DNA from: Defluviitoga tunisiensis
Lineage (GTDB): Bacteria; Thermotogota; Thermotogae; Petrotogales; Petrotogaceae
Length of the DNA: 64,000 nucleotides
NCBI RefSeq assembly: GCF_000953715.1
Contig: NZ_LN824141.1
Span: 186,001-250,000, forward strand
Direction: 5' to 3'
Shown: piece after piece, positions 38,401-45,593 of the stretch
Layout of the letters: each line of letters opens with the position of its first letter
Position numbering within the stretch: the first letter of the stretch is position 1
The notes under the pieces: generated by a model
Seen by the model: the letters and a program-made list of their open reading frames with translations, nothing else
Told to the model about the DNA's origin: nothing
Database searches by the model: none
Program-made: the position numbers and the translations under genes

Positions 38401-38518
38401 GATCTTCAAAATAATACATCTCTTGAACTTGATATAAAGATACTTCCTCATTCTTTTTTATTGACCATAATCCATTTGCTAATTTATTTTTTGTGATGCT
38501 TTGTAATTTTTCCAACAT
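35438..38518 (-). CDS. Glycoside hydrolase family 38 alpha-mannosidase
   Basis: This 1026-residue cytosolic enzyme hydrolyses alpha-linked mannose. Zn ligands and nucleophile are seen: VTGHSHIDMAWLWRV (His, Asp), EATGGMWVESDSNISPAE, and VVWLPDAFGYTYSLPQI (Asp, nucleophile). Later come the glycosyl-hydrolase 38 middle domain (LFDDYEYPKDSLNEGWELLL) and a long beta-sandwich C-terminal domain. The length is normal. The start ATG 38518 follows AGGAGG, and repeat copy D ends 37 bases upstream. It is the first gene of a unit with the EEP and possibly GH20 genes. Confidence 0.93.
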   Translation of the reverse strand: MLEKLQSITKNKLANGLWSIKKNEEVSLYQVQEMYYFEDHERKFKPDFDDSIKWGKITSGQRWGGYDKIFWFKAEITLPEHLQEGRIFLVPSLAKTSNLDVVPNYPESLLFIDGIALQGIDKYHKGIFLAQKWIEKRSFSIYIRSWTGLRGELDYTFFGLEFFDVNPVAQKYYFLAKNVLDTIEELDKNDIANSRLLNILNDSYKKINFAYPRSQEYYDSIDEALTCLQEGLGKLNFLKREIPRVIVTGHSHIDMAWLWRVLHTREKAQRTFATVLNLMEEYPEYTFIHSSPCLYKYFKKDYPELYEKVKEKIKEGKWEATGGMWVESDSNISPAEFLIRQILFGKRFLREEFGVDSKVVWLPDAFGYTYSLPQIIKKSGMKYFATTKISWNEINRFPFDTFWWKGIDGTEILAHFITTPDENNYFYTYNGMLEPFTVQGIWDNYKQKDINEELLLVFGWGDGGGGPTFEMLENYEAMKQIPVLNDIEMGSVEKYFERLEKRIQNENVPVWDDELYFELHRGTYTSQAFIKRDNRKSEVLYHNAEFINSVAKSLFDDYEYPKDSLNEGWELLLLNQFHDILPGSSIREVYEDARKDFEKIKGIANNEIQKAISLISNHIKTQEDSVVLFNTTNFEREELIELENGKKAIIKGIPPLGYKTVSLSEIEESNSENEKIKVSRDIIENKFYIIEFNERGQIKRLYDKENQREVLEEGKCGNVLQAFEDRPYFFDAWDISPYFNEKMKEVTDLVEVEVEESDNYRGILKFTWKFYESKIEQRVIVYNHSRRIDFDTKIDWKEKQILLKAAFPVNIRSTKATYNIQFGNIERSTTNNTSYDIAKFEVPAQKWADLSEGNYGVSILNDCKYGYDIKDNIMRITLLRSPVDPDETADRTEHRFVYSLLPHYKTWREAQVIEEAYKLNYPVIVEKTDMNKKGKLPNSFSFFKISDSDIIVETIKKAEDDNSIIIRVYESKGNRKQGVSLTFYKNIKNAWETNLIEEEGKQISFEDNKIVFNINPYEIKTFKVDL

Positions 38519-38554
38519 ATTTTTTATCCTCCTCGTTTAATAGAAAATTACATA

Positions 38555-38753
38555 CTTTAGAAATTTCAAAATCCTGATTATATATATGTTTTAGAATTGA
38601 TTTTTCTTACAAAATACCTCCTCAGTTCTAATCCTTACTAATCCTGAATTTTTTGAATTTTTCGGTACTTGTACCAAGGCAGGGGGAGGGTTACGCCCTG
38701 GACCCGTTATAAAATTCAAATGTTTGATTTCTTGAAAATTATGATTTATAAAG
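38555..38753 (-). repeat. Dispersed CTTTAGAAAT element, copy D
   Basis: This 199-base copy runs toward the alpha-mannosidase gene. In plus coordinates it begins CTTTAGAAATTTC and ends less cleanly at TTTATAAAG. The central stem is reduced to AGGG/CCCT around GTTACG. The conserved TATATATATGTTTTAGAATT block is on the gene-proximal side, as in the other copies. Confidence 0.8.
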
Positions 38754-38776
38754 TCCCTATATAATCCACAATTAAT

Positions 38777-38870
38777 GAATTACTTTAAATTCTTCGGAAT
38801 TTGACCGAGAAAAAGAAAGGAGCCTATGTCCTGAACCCACTATAAATACAAATGCTTATTTTCTGAAAAA
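38777..38870 (-). repeat. Partial second copy (D2) of the dispersed element
   Basis: This diverged fragment of the element's distal half lies 23 bases beyond copy D: GAATTACTTTAAATTCTTCG, then a GA-rich segment, AACCCACTATAAAT and AATGCTTATTTTCTGAAAA. The hairpin core has decayed. It has the same orientation as copy D. The rest of 38871-39138 is AT-rich, and I see nothing in it. Confidence 0.55.
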
Positions 38871-39138
38871 AGCCATTATTAAATTTATTTTTCTTTTAAT
38901 TATTCTTGTAGCTTTTTTGTTTTAATTATTCAATTAATTATATATTCAATATACAATTATACTGTATTTAATTCTCAAATAGATCTGAGAAATGAGTAGC
39001 TTGCTTTCTATAACTAAATAGAGACTTTTTTCAATATAAATTCTAAAAATGACTTTTCTTGTAAGTGGAAACTAAGAATATTTTATGATAGAATTATTTT
39101 GTGTTGTTGGTATTAAATACTTTGAGGGGTGGATCTGT

Positions 39139-40074
39139 ATGTGGGCTAGATATATTTCTTTTTTTATATTGAGTGCTTCTATGCTGTATTTAGTAATTTA
39201 TTCAATTATTTTTTCTTTCAAGTTTAGTTTAACTGCTTTTTTTCTTTTGTTAGTGTTTGGTTTTAGCATCTTATATGCTATTTTTACTGAATTTAAAGCC
39301 ATAAAAAAATCTTCAAAAACTAAAACTACTTTCAATTTTTTGTCTCTTTTGTGTGTTTTCGGTGGTGCACTTTCAACTTATTTTTTGAACATATATTTAA
39401 GCCAAGGTTCAATCATTGCAGCCAGTTTAATCGGAATTATTGGTTCTATCTTTTTTCCTAAGTACTCTTTACCTATATATACTGGAGCCTTTGTAGGCAT
39501 GATTTCTCCTGATTTTTCTCATAATTTTTATCATATTTGTGCTGCTTGTATAATTGCGGGATTTATTTATGAATTATCTAAAGAAATATTTGTGGGAGCT
39601 GGAGGAAAATTAGGGACAATAGCTTTTAGTTCGTGGCTTATTACTTATTTAATTTTTGATTTAACTCTTTTACAATCTTCATTTAATTATCAAATTGGAT
39701 ACGAATTATTATTAATTAGTTTTATAGGTGCAATAACTACCTATGTCCTTTACAATTATTTTTCTTTAGATCCTGTTTTATCATCTGCTTTAATAAGTTT
39801 GATAGGTGCTTTAATCTTGCCTGTAATAATTCCTGATTTAAAAAACATATCACCTTCGGTTATTATGGCTGCTACATTTGCTGGAATGAGTTCAAAAAAG
39901 AGAGAGAATTGGTATAAAATGATTTTGATTTCTTTCATAGTACCTATTTTTTTCACTTGCAGTTATTGTAATCTTGGAGGAATAGGTGGAAAACTTGGAA
40001 CAATAGCTTTTAGCAGTGTGTTAACCATAGATGGGATTTTTATTTTATTAAAAGATATATCATATAAAAATTAG
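39139..40074 (+). CDS. Hypothetical polytopic membrane protein with internal duplication
   Basis: This 311-residue membrane protein has about nine or ten hydrophobic helices. The motif GGKLGTIAFSS occurs twice, about 130 residues apart (near residues 156 and 286), each at the end of a block of three or four helices that also share an AL-IG-IG-IFFP-type segment. The protein therefore looks like a tandem duplication, a layout common in transporters and channels. No family is recognised. ATG 39139 is preferred over ATG 39085 because of GAGGGGTGG at 39124-39132. It is followed 30 bases later by a lipid-kinase gene. Confidence 0.6.
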   Translation: MWARYISFFILSASMLYLVIYSIIFSFKFSLTAFFLLLVFGFSILYAIFTEFKAIKKSSKTKTTFNFLSLLCVFGGALSTYFLNIYLSQGSIIAASLIGIIGSIFFPKYSLPIYTGAFVGMISPDFSHNFYHICAACIIAGFIYELSKEIFVGAGGKLGTIAFSSWLITYLIFDLTLLQSSFNYQIGYELLLISFIGAITTYVLYNYFSLDPVLSSALISLIGALILPVIIPDLKNISPSVIMAATFAGMSSKKRENWYKMILISFIVPIFFTCSYCNLGGIGGKLGTIAFSSVLTIDGIFILLKDISYKN

Positions 40075-40104
40075 TCAAATAAGTTGAAGGCGAGATGATA
40101 GCTT

Positions 40105-41037
40105 ATGATAGAGGACAAAATTTTGTTTATAGTTAATCCAAAAGCTTGTGGTGGAAGATCTTTAAAAATTTGGGAGAAAAAGATTTATCCTCTTTTAACA
40201 AAAAGTAATGATCTTAAGTTTGACTATGTTTTTACAGAAAAGCCTTTTGATGGATTTAGATTAGCTATGAAAGGAATAGAAAAAGGATATAGAAAGTTAG
40301 TTTCTGTAGGCGGAGACGGCACTTTAAATGAAATTGTAAATGCAATCTTAATACAGAATTTTGTGGAACCTACTGAAATTGCTGTAGGTTCAATAGGTAC
40401 CGGAAGAGGTAATGATTGGAGAAAAACAATTGGCATTCCAGAGGATTATAATGAATCTGTAAATATTTTAAAAAACGAAAAATATATTTTACAAGATGTA
40501 GGAAAAGTCAGGTATATTCAAAATAAAAAAGAAAAAGAGAGATTTTTTATAAATATTGCAGGAATGGGTTTTGATGCTGAGGTAACTTATAAAGCTAATA
40601 GAAAAAAGGAAAGACTAGCCACAAGTCTTTCCTATTCTATCAATCTTGTTAAAACTTTGTTTTCATATGAACCTACAATTGTGAATATAATTGCAGATGG
40701 GCATATTGTCTATAATAATAAAGCTTTAACCTTAAATATTGGAATATGTAGATACAGTGGTGGGGGTATGATGTTTACACCAAATGCAATTTATAATGAT
40801 GGGCTTTTCAACTTGACGGTAGTTGATGACATATCAATTTTAAAAATTCTAGCTAATTTGAGAGGGTTATATAACGGCTCTTTTATAAAAAACCCATCAG
40901 TAAAAACTTTTAGAGCAAAAACAATTGACGTTTATTCACAAGAAAAACTCTATTTAGAGGTTGATGGCGAATCTTTAGGACATTCACCATTTCATTTTGA
41001 AATTTTACCTCAAACCCTTAAAGTTATTGTTGGTTAA
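40105..41037 (+). CDS. Diacylglycerol kinase-like lipid kinase (YegS/BmrU family)
   Basis: This 310-residue protein has the DAGK catalytic fold. It has the ATP site LFIVNPKACGGRSLK and SVGGDGTLNEIVNAI, then AVGSIGTGRGNDWRKTIG (normally GTGNDFAR-type), and a C-terminal beta-rich domain with the VDGE motif (LYLEVDGESLG). It probably phosphorylates diacylglycerol or a related lipid at the membrane. It forms a pair with the upstream membrane protein and is convergent with the chromate-transporter gene 3 bases away, with no visible terminator between. Confidence 0.85.
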   Translation: MIEDKILFIVNPKACGGRSLKIWEKKIYPLLTKSNDLKFDYVFTEKPFDGFRLAMKGIEKGYRKLVSVGGDGTLNEIVNAILIQNFVEPTEIAVGSIGTGRGNDWRKTIGIPEDYNESVNILKNEKYILQDVGKVRYIQNKKEKERFFINIAGMGFDAEVTYKANRKKERLATSLSYSINLVKTLFSYEPTIVNIIADGHIVYNNKALTLNIGICRYSGGGMMFTPNAIYNDGLFNLTVVDDISILKILANLRGLYNGSFIKNPSVKTFRAKTIDVYSQEKLYLEVDGESLGHSPFHFEILPQTLKVIVG

Positions 41038-41040
41038 TTT

Positions 41041-41556
41041 TTATCCAAATACTATACCTATTAATGCCGTTACGATAATAATTACCATCGGATTTACATC
41101 AGTAAATATCAACAATAATAAAACTATTATGAAAGTCAACAAATTAATTAGAGTTGTAATATTTGTAAATCCTATAGTAAATCCTGATCCTAAAATTAAA
41201 CCTATCACTGCTGGGGATAAAAATTTAAGAATATTTTGTTGGGTATCCCCAGTTCCATTTTTAAAAAAAGCAGCTACACTAAGTCCTATAAGCAAAGATG
41301 GTGTAACAACCCCCAAAGTTGCAACTATAGAACCTATAAAGCCATATACCTTATATCCAACGTAAGTTGCACTATTTATGGAAATAGAACCGGGGGTTAC
41401 TTCAGCAATCGCTATAAGGTTTAAAAATTCTTCAATACTCATCCAATTATTCTTAACCAAATGCTCTTGGATGAGTGGAATTATTACGTACCCACCACCA
41501 AATCCAAATAAACCTATTTCAAAAAATGTCCCAAACAATTTTAGCAAAGTAAGCAT
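41041..41556 (-). CDS. Chromate transporter (CHR) short subunit, second half
   Basis: This 171-residue single-domain CHR protein has the family start LLKLFGTFFEIGLFGFGGGYVIIPLIQE, then AIAEVTPGSISINSATYVGY. CHR proteins move anions such as chromate or sulfate, either as one long polypeptide or as two short ones. Here the pair 41041/41583 forms the two-gene type. A weak AAGGGA lies upstream of ATG 41556, and the gap to the partner is 26 bases. The real substrate may not be chromate. Confidence 0.85.
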   Translation of the reverse strand: MLTLLKLFGTFFEIGLFGFGGGYVIIPLIQEHLVKNNWMSIEEFLNLIAIAEVTPGSISINSATYVGYKVYGFIGSIVATLGVVTPSLLIGLSVAAFFKNGTGDTQQNILKFLSPAVIGLILGSGFTIGFTNITTLINLLTFIIVLLLLIFTDVNPMVIIIVTALIGIVFG

Positions 41557-41582
41557 CGTTGATAATCCCTTCTCTTCAATGA

Positions 41583-42143
41583 TTATTTATCTTTATTTTT
41601 TATTCTATTACTTAAAGAACCTATTATAAAGGCTCCTGCTATTATATAAATTGGATTTACACTAAAAATGGTTGTTAATAAAAAAGAAATTAAAAAAACT
41701 AGAAATAAAACAGTGGACCATTTAATACTTTTTGAAAGACTAAATGCAGCATATAAAATAAATGCAGCAACAGCCGGTCTTATTCCATTAAATGCCTTTT
41801 CTAATAAAGCTAATTCTCCTAAATTTGTTAGAGCAAGAGCAATTAATAAAATAATAACAAAGGAAGGCAAAATAACACCTATTGCAGAGACTATTGAACC
41901 TATTATGCCTTCTATATTATATCCTAATAAAATAGATAAATTTACTGATACAGATCCTGGAATTGTTTGAGTTAACGAAACAGTTTCTGTAAATTTCTCC
42001 TTTTCAAGCCATTTATTATTATCTACTATTTCCTTTTCCATCAGCGGAATCATAGCATACCCTCCACCGAAAGTGAATAGGCCAATTTTTAAAAAGGTTA
42101 TAAACATACTGAATAATTTATTTTTTTCTTTTTTCGTTGTCAT
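41583..42143 (-). CDS. Chromate transporter (CHR) short subunit, first half
   Basis: This 186-residue CHR-domain protein has FITFLKIGLFTFGGGYAMIPLMEKE and VSLTQTIPGSVSVNLSILLGYN. It is paralogous to the partner gene, as in two-component CHR transporters that dimerise in inverted orientation. The start ATG 42143 has AGGAGA 8 bases upstream; the longer frame to 42212 has none. It is 125 bases downstream of the GntR regulator on the same strand and could be under its control. Confidence 0.87.
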   Translation of the reverse strand: MTTKKEKNKLFSMFITFLKIGLFTFGGGYAMIPLMEKEIVDNNKWLEKEKFTETVSLTQTIPGSVSVNLSILLGYNIEGIIGSIVSAIGVILPSFVIILLIALALTNLGELALLEKAFNGIRPAVAAFILYAAFSLSKSIKWSTVLFLVFLISFLLTTIFSVNPIYIIAGAFIIGSLSNRIKNKDK

Positions 42144-42268
42144 TAAATCGTCTCCTGTGATCTCTATTAAAAAATTTATATAAAAAAAAGGGGAAAATAT
42201 ATAAAACCCCATGGGAAGTAAATTTATTTTTTAAATTTAGTTATAGTAATTAAAATATGATCTTCCTA

Positions 42269-42976
42269 CTATAAACTCAATTCAGTGTAAAATTTGAAGT
42301 AATCAGCTCTAATTAAACTTTCTCTGAACTCCACGAATCTATCATCAGAATCATATGTATATCGAGTTGTTTGAAAGAGAGGCACATTTTCTTCTACTTC
42401 TAAAAGTTTTTGAGCCTCTAAGGAAGGTAAAACTGGTTCTAGATACTCTTTGGCTCTGACACACCTTATTCCTTCTCTTTCTAATACATCATATAAAGAC
42501 TTGGTTTGAAGAAGTTTTTTATTATCAACTTTTTTAAGGTAATCACAAGGTATGTAAGAAGTTTCTAAAATTAGAGGGATCTCCCCCACCATTCCAATCC
42601 TTGTTATTTCCCATAATTCTAATTGTTCAAATTTATCAACGTCTCCTAATCCGTCAACTTTGTTAATAGAAATAAGCTTCGTTTTAGAATTCTCAATCTT
42701 CGTTGCTATGCTTCTACCAAAACTATAAAATTTAAGTAAACTCTGCTCCCATAGTAATGATTGAACTTTGTATCCTCTACCAGGATAACTTTTTATTGTA
42801 CCTTGATGTTTTAACACTTCTAAAACTTTTCTAATAGTTGTTCTAGTGACGTGAAATTCTTCGGCCAATTCGTTTTCTGAAGGGAGATAAGAATTTAAGG
42901 AATATACTCCTTCATATATCCTAGTGGTTATTTCGTCGGCGATAATCTTATAAATAGGTACTTTATTCTTAGCCAT
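42269..42976 (-). CDS. GntR family transcriptional regulator (HutC/UTRA subfamily)
   Basis: This 235-residue regulator has an N-terminal winged helix (IYKIIADEITTRIYEGVYSL, PSENELAEEFHVTRTTIRKV, GTIKSYPGRGYKV) and a C-terminal UTRA effector domain (LGDVDKFEQLELWEITRIG, LETSYIPCDYL, FQTTRYTYDSDDRFVEFRES). It probably senses a sugar phosphate or small metabolite. A perfect 14-bp inverted repeat overlaps its promoter, so autorepression is likely. Possible targets are the CHR genes downstream. RBS AGGAGC lies before ATG 42976. Confidence 0.9.
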   Translation of the reverse strand: MAKNKVPIYKIIADEITTRIYEGVYSLNSYLPSENELAEEFHVTRTTIRKVLEVLKHQGTIKSYPGRGYKVQSLLWEQSLLKFYSFGRSIATKIENSKTKLISINKVDGLGDVDKFEQLELWEITRIGMVGEIPLILETSYIPCDYLKKVDNKKLLQTKSLYDVLEREGIRCVRAKEYLEPVLPSLEAQKLLEVEENVPLFQTTRYTYDSDDRFVEFRESLIRADYFKFYTELSL

Positions 42977-43019
42977 TATTTCATGCTCCTAAAGATTGAA
43001 GAAACCATAATTTAAACAT

Positions 43020-43049
43020 ATCTGTCTACACAAACTTGTGTAGACAGAT
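43020..43049. promoter_or_regulatory. Probable GntR operator (perfect 14-bp inverted repeat)
   Basis: ATCTGTCTACACAA and TTGTGTAGACAGAT are perfect inverted arms separated by 2 bases. Each arm contains GTCTACAC/GTGTAGAC, which fits the HutC-type operator core GT-N-TA-N-AC. It lies just downstream of the -10 of the gntR promoter, covering the transcription start, a classic repressor position. Confidence 0.8.
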
Positions 43050-43076
43050 TATATCAAATAATAAAAGATTAATCAA
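43048..43076 (-). promoter_or_regulatory. Promoter of the gntR gene
   Basis: On the minus strand TTGATT (43076-43071), 17 bases, then TATAAT (43053-43048). The -10 overlaps the edge of the inverted-repeat operator by two bases. The leader to ATG 42976 is about 65 bases. Confidence 0.75.
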
Positions 43077-43136
43077 CAGAATAATTATAATTTTAGGTTA
43101 ACATTATATGTCTTTTAACTTACCCAATATTTTATA

Positions 43137-43592
43137 TTATTTAGTATAAATATGGGCAATATTTGTTGCAGCGAAAGAATACGGTTTTGTCTTACAATCA
43201 TATCCAAGACCTTTTACATATCCTGTTAAAGAATTAAAAATATCTTTTGATTTTCCGTTCAAACCAATATCTAAGTGTATTTCAGGCCTTTTTAACTGTA
43301 ATTCTTCTTCTAGAAACTTTGCTGTTTCTAAGCTTAGTTCCGCTTCTTTAATAAGTCTATTATACATATCATATCTTTTATTTTCTCGAGTAAGATAATA
43401 AAAGTAAGTTCCACCACTTCCTGTTTTATAAATAACGATAGCAGTTGCAAATACCACATTTCCATTTCTCGAGTGGCTATCAGTCCCAACCCATATTTTT
43501 ACCTCTTCTTCTGAAGAAAATTCTTTAATAAAATCTGAGATTTCTAAAGATTCAACAAAACCTATGGTTGGATTTTTTAATCTGAAGTTAAT
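43137..43592 (-). CDS. YkuK-family (RNase H-like, DUF458) protein with probable AUU start
   Basis: This 151-residue protein has the YkuK pattern: NFRLKNPTIGFVESLEISDF, then VKIWVGTDSHSRNGNVVF with the acidic RNase H-like first strand, and a C-terminal GLNGKSKDIFNSLTGYVKGLGYDCKTKPYSFAA. Starting at the first GTG (43457) would remove the core WVGTDS motif. The frame opens at a TAG at 43611-43613, and no ATG, GTG or TTG lies before the motif. AAGGGGG lies just before an ATT (43592-43590), which I take as the start. A promoter ends about 17 bases upstream. Function is unknown. Confidence 0.75.
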   Translation of the reverse strand: MNFRLKNPTIGFVESLEISDFIKEFSSEEEVKIWVGTDSHSRNGNVVFATAIVIYKTGSGGTYFYYLTRENKRYDMYNRLIKEAELSLETAKFLEEELQLKRPEIHLDIGLNGKSKDIFNSLTGYVKGLGYDCKTKPYSFAATNIAHIYTK

Positions 43593-43615
43593 GTCCCCCT
43601 TTTTTCTTTTCTACA

Positions 43616-43643
43616 ATTATACAACAAAATACTAATATTGCAA
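43616..43643 (-). promoter_or_regulatory. Promoter of the YkuK-like gene
   Basis: On the minus strand TTGCAA (43643-43638), 16 bases, then TATAAT (43621-43616). Transcription should start near 43609, leaving only about 17 leader bases before the AAGGGGG/ATT start region. This supports the placement of the start there. Confidence 0.6.
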
Positions 43644-43806
43644 CATATATATTATTTGTTATAAAACCTATAATAGTTCAAAACAAAATAATCAATTCCT
43701 TCAAAAAAGAAAATATTTGATAAATTATATGGTAAAATAGATACATATCCCCAACATTTAAAACAACTTAATTAATATTTTATCATTTTAACGTGGAGGT
43801 ATACTA

Positions 43807-44667
43807 TTGCAACAAAAATATAAAGCATATATAAACTTATTTTTAGTGACTCTAATATGGGGAAGCACTTTTCCACTTCACAAAGCAGTTTTGACAGACG
43901 AGTATACATTTCCTTATTTATTTGTCAGATTTTTTATAGCTGGAATATTTTCATTTATAATTTGGAGAAAGCAATCGTTTAAATACGGTATGATATTAGG
44001 AGTCATCCTTGGATTAGGTCACGCTCTTCAAACTTATGGTATTAATTTTACTGATGCATCTAAAAGTGGCTTTATAACATCCCTTTATATTCCATTTACT
44101 CCGATAATTTCCTTCTTAATTGAAAAAGAAAAACCAAATTTAATTCAATGGATATGTTTCCCCTTATCTTTACTTGGTTCTTATATGCTTTTTGGAGGTA
44201 TATCAGGATTTAATTTTGGCGATTTTTTAACTTTTATAGGTGCCGTTTTGTTCGCACTTCATATTGTGTTGATTACTAAATTTTCTAAAAAAGTTCAAGA
44301 AACCTCGCTGTTAGCTTATCAATTTCTTTTTGCAGCTGTTATCAATTTACTCCTCTCATTTAATTCTAATTGGAGTTTAACTAACACTATTATCGCAACA
44401 ACATTATACACATCTATAATTGCCACAGTTTTAGTTAATTTTGTTCAAGTGAAGTATCAAAAAGTTGTTGGCTCTAATTCAACTGTTCTTATATTCATTG
44501 GAGAACCTATTTTTGCTTCATTATTTTCTTTTATATTTCTTAAGGAAAGATTTTCATATCTTCAATTAATAGGAGCAATTTTAATGATATTGGTTATTTT
44601 GTTAACTTCTTTTTCTGACAAAATAATTGTCCATTTTACAAAACCTATAAATACAAAAGAATTATAA
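43807..44667 (+). CDS. EamA/DMT-superfamily transporter
   Basis: This 286-residue inner-membrane protein has ten predicted helices in two EamA repeats. The first begins INLFLVTLIWGSTFPLHKAV and the second LTFIGAVLFALHIVLITKF, ending with GEPIFASLFSFIFLKERFS, a family hallmark. It is an exporter of metabolites or amino acids, and the substrate is not readable. The start is TTG 43807 after GTGGAGGT. An IscB-type mobile element lies 20 bases downstream and separates it from the threonine aldolase gene. Confidence 0.87.
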   Translation: MQQKYKAYINLFLVTLIWGSTFPLHKAVLTDEYTFPYLFVRFFIAGIFSFIIWRKQSFKYGMILGVILGLGHALQTYGINFTDASKSGFITSLYIPFTPIISFLIEKEKPNLIQWICFPLSLLGSYMLFGGISGFNFGDFLTFIGAVLFALHIVLITKFSKKVQETSLLAYQFLFAAVINLLLSFNSNWSLTNTIIATTLYTSIIATVLVNFVQVKYQKVVGSNSTVLIFIGEPIFASLFSFIFLKERFSYLQLIGAILMILVILLTSFSDKIIVHFTKPINTKEL

Positions 44668-44687
44668 AGTAAAAACATATGTCAATT

Positions 44688-45571
44688 ACCCACCGCCCCT
44701 AGAGGCGGGGGCTTGTAGAAATACAAGCTCGGTTGATTAGCCTATGTCATTAGCTTTTGCTAATGATTAGTTATAGCAGAATATATAGTCACCGTGGGAT
44801 GCTCCACAAGTCCCATGCTCTGAGGGTAATGGTTAAACATCTCTGAGGGGTAGGAGAAGTGCTGTTACCATTAAACCTGCTATAACATTGGCGATGTGGA
44901 CCTACAGGCTTCGGCCTGACTTACCTTGATGGAGGTAAATTGTATGGAATGAAGCCTGTTCAAAAACCATTAAAGGACGCAACATTTATGTCTACTATAA
45001 GATGGAAATTGGTCAATGCGCTGATGTGTGACTACACTTACGGTTATATTACAAAATCCAAAAGAGTAAGTCTTGGTTTGGAAAAGACACATTATAACGA
45101 TGCATTTTGCATAGCAGGTGGAATTAATCAACAGAGAATAGAACCTATCTATTTTGAGCAAATTAGGAGAAACAATCGTTCACTCGAAAAGTTCTATGAT
45201 GCAAAATATGTTGATATAAGAGATAAGTCTATTAAAACAGGACAAGAGCTTTTCTGTGGTAGAAGGACACGGAACAAAAACTTAAATGAAGAAAATCTTC
45301 ATAAGTATCGTGGAGCTAAAAAATCAAAAGGCAGAAGAAATATTCGTAAGCAAAGATACGCTTATCAGCCTAAAGATATTGTTACCTTTGAGAGCAAAAA
45401 ATATTCAGTTCAAGGTGTACAGAACAAAGGTGAATATATTAAGCTAATGGAAATGTCTAAGCCAGTTAAAACAGATTTAGTTAAGCCCTATATGTTTAGG
45501 AAAGGATTTAGTATGTTTTATAACTGCAATTCATCACCCACTTACAGAAGTGGGAGTCTTCTTGCAGGAAA
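44688..45571 (+). mobile_element. IS200/IS605-like (IscB/OMEGA) element, internally deleted
   Basis: This is a roughly 880-base element with a hairpin at each end. On the left ACCGCC/GGCGG (44692-44708) is followed by GCTTGTA-GAAA-TACAAGC (44711-44728). On the right CCCACTT-ACAG-AAGTGGG (45537-45554) is followed by GAGTCTTCTTGC. No terminal inverted repeat or target duplication is seen, as expected of this superfamily. It contains a HEARO/omega RNA and the C-terminal part of IscB. No tnpA is present, so it needs transposase in trans. Ends are estimated to within about 10 bases. Confidence 0.75.
44690..44940 (+). ncRNA. HEARO / IscB omega RNA
   Basis: This structured RNA lies immediately upstream of the IscB remnant on the same strand. 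Helices visible in order are the GAAA-capped GCTTGTA/TACAAGC hairpin; CATTAGC/GCTAATG; a long-range perfect 10-bp stem GTTATAGCAG/CTGCTATAAC (44770-44779 with 44877-44886) that encloses a multibranched region with GGGA/TCCC; the CAGGC-TTCG-GCCTG hairpin (44905-44918); and TTACCT/AGGTAA (44921-44938), which holds the IscB RBS. In OMEGA systems the guide is read from sequence at the RNA 5' side, here the flank left of about 44690. Confidence 0.75.
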
Positions 45572-45575
45572 ATGA
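44944..45575 (+). pseudogene. iscB: IscB remnant: RuvC-III/C-terminal portion only
   Basis: IscB is an RNA-guided nuclease with RuvC-I, bridge helix, RuvC-II, HNH, RuvC-III and a C-terminal target-motif-binding part. Here only the last part is left: KPLKDATFMSTIRWKLVNAL, GLEKTHYNDAFCIAGG (RuvC-III His/Asp), GRRTRNKNLNEENLHKYRG, and VKTDLVKPYMFRKG. The expected start ATG 44944, spaced correctly from GGAGGT, hits a stop after two codons because a deletion removed an estimated 200 or more codons and shifted frame. A TTG at 44940 or ATG at 44949 could still start a ~208-residue product. The last ~18 residues are translated from the element's right end. Confidence 0.8.
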
Positions 45576-45593
45576 TAAAGAGGTGAATTTTAA

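Noticed and set aside
42182-42210. GGGG...CCCC pair followed by T-run on minus between gntR and the CHR genes
   Set aside because: The stem is only 4 bp with a 13-base loop, too weak for a terminator call.
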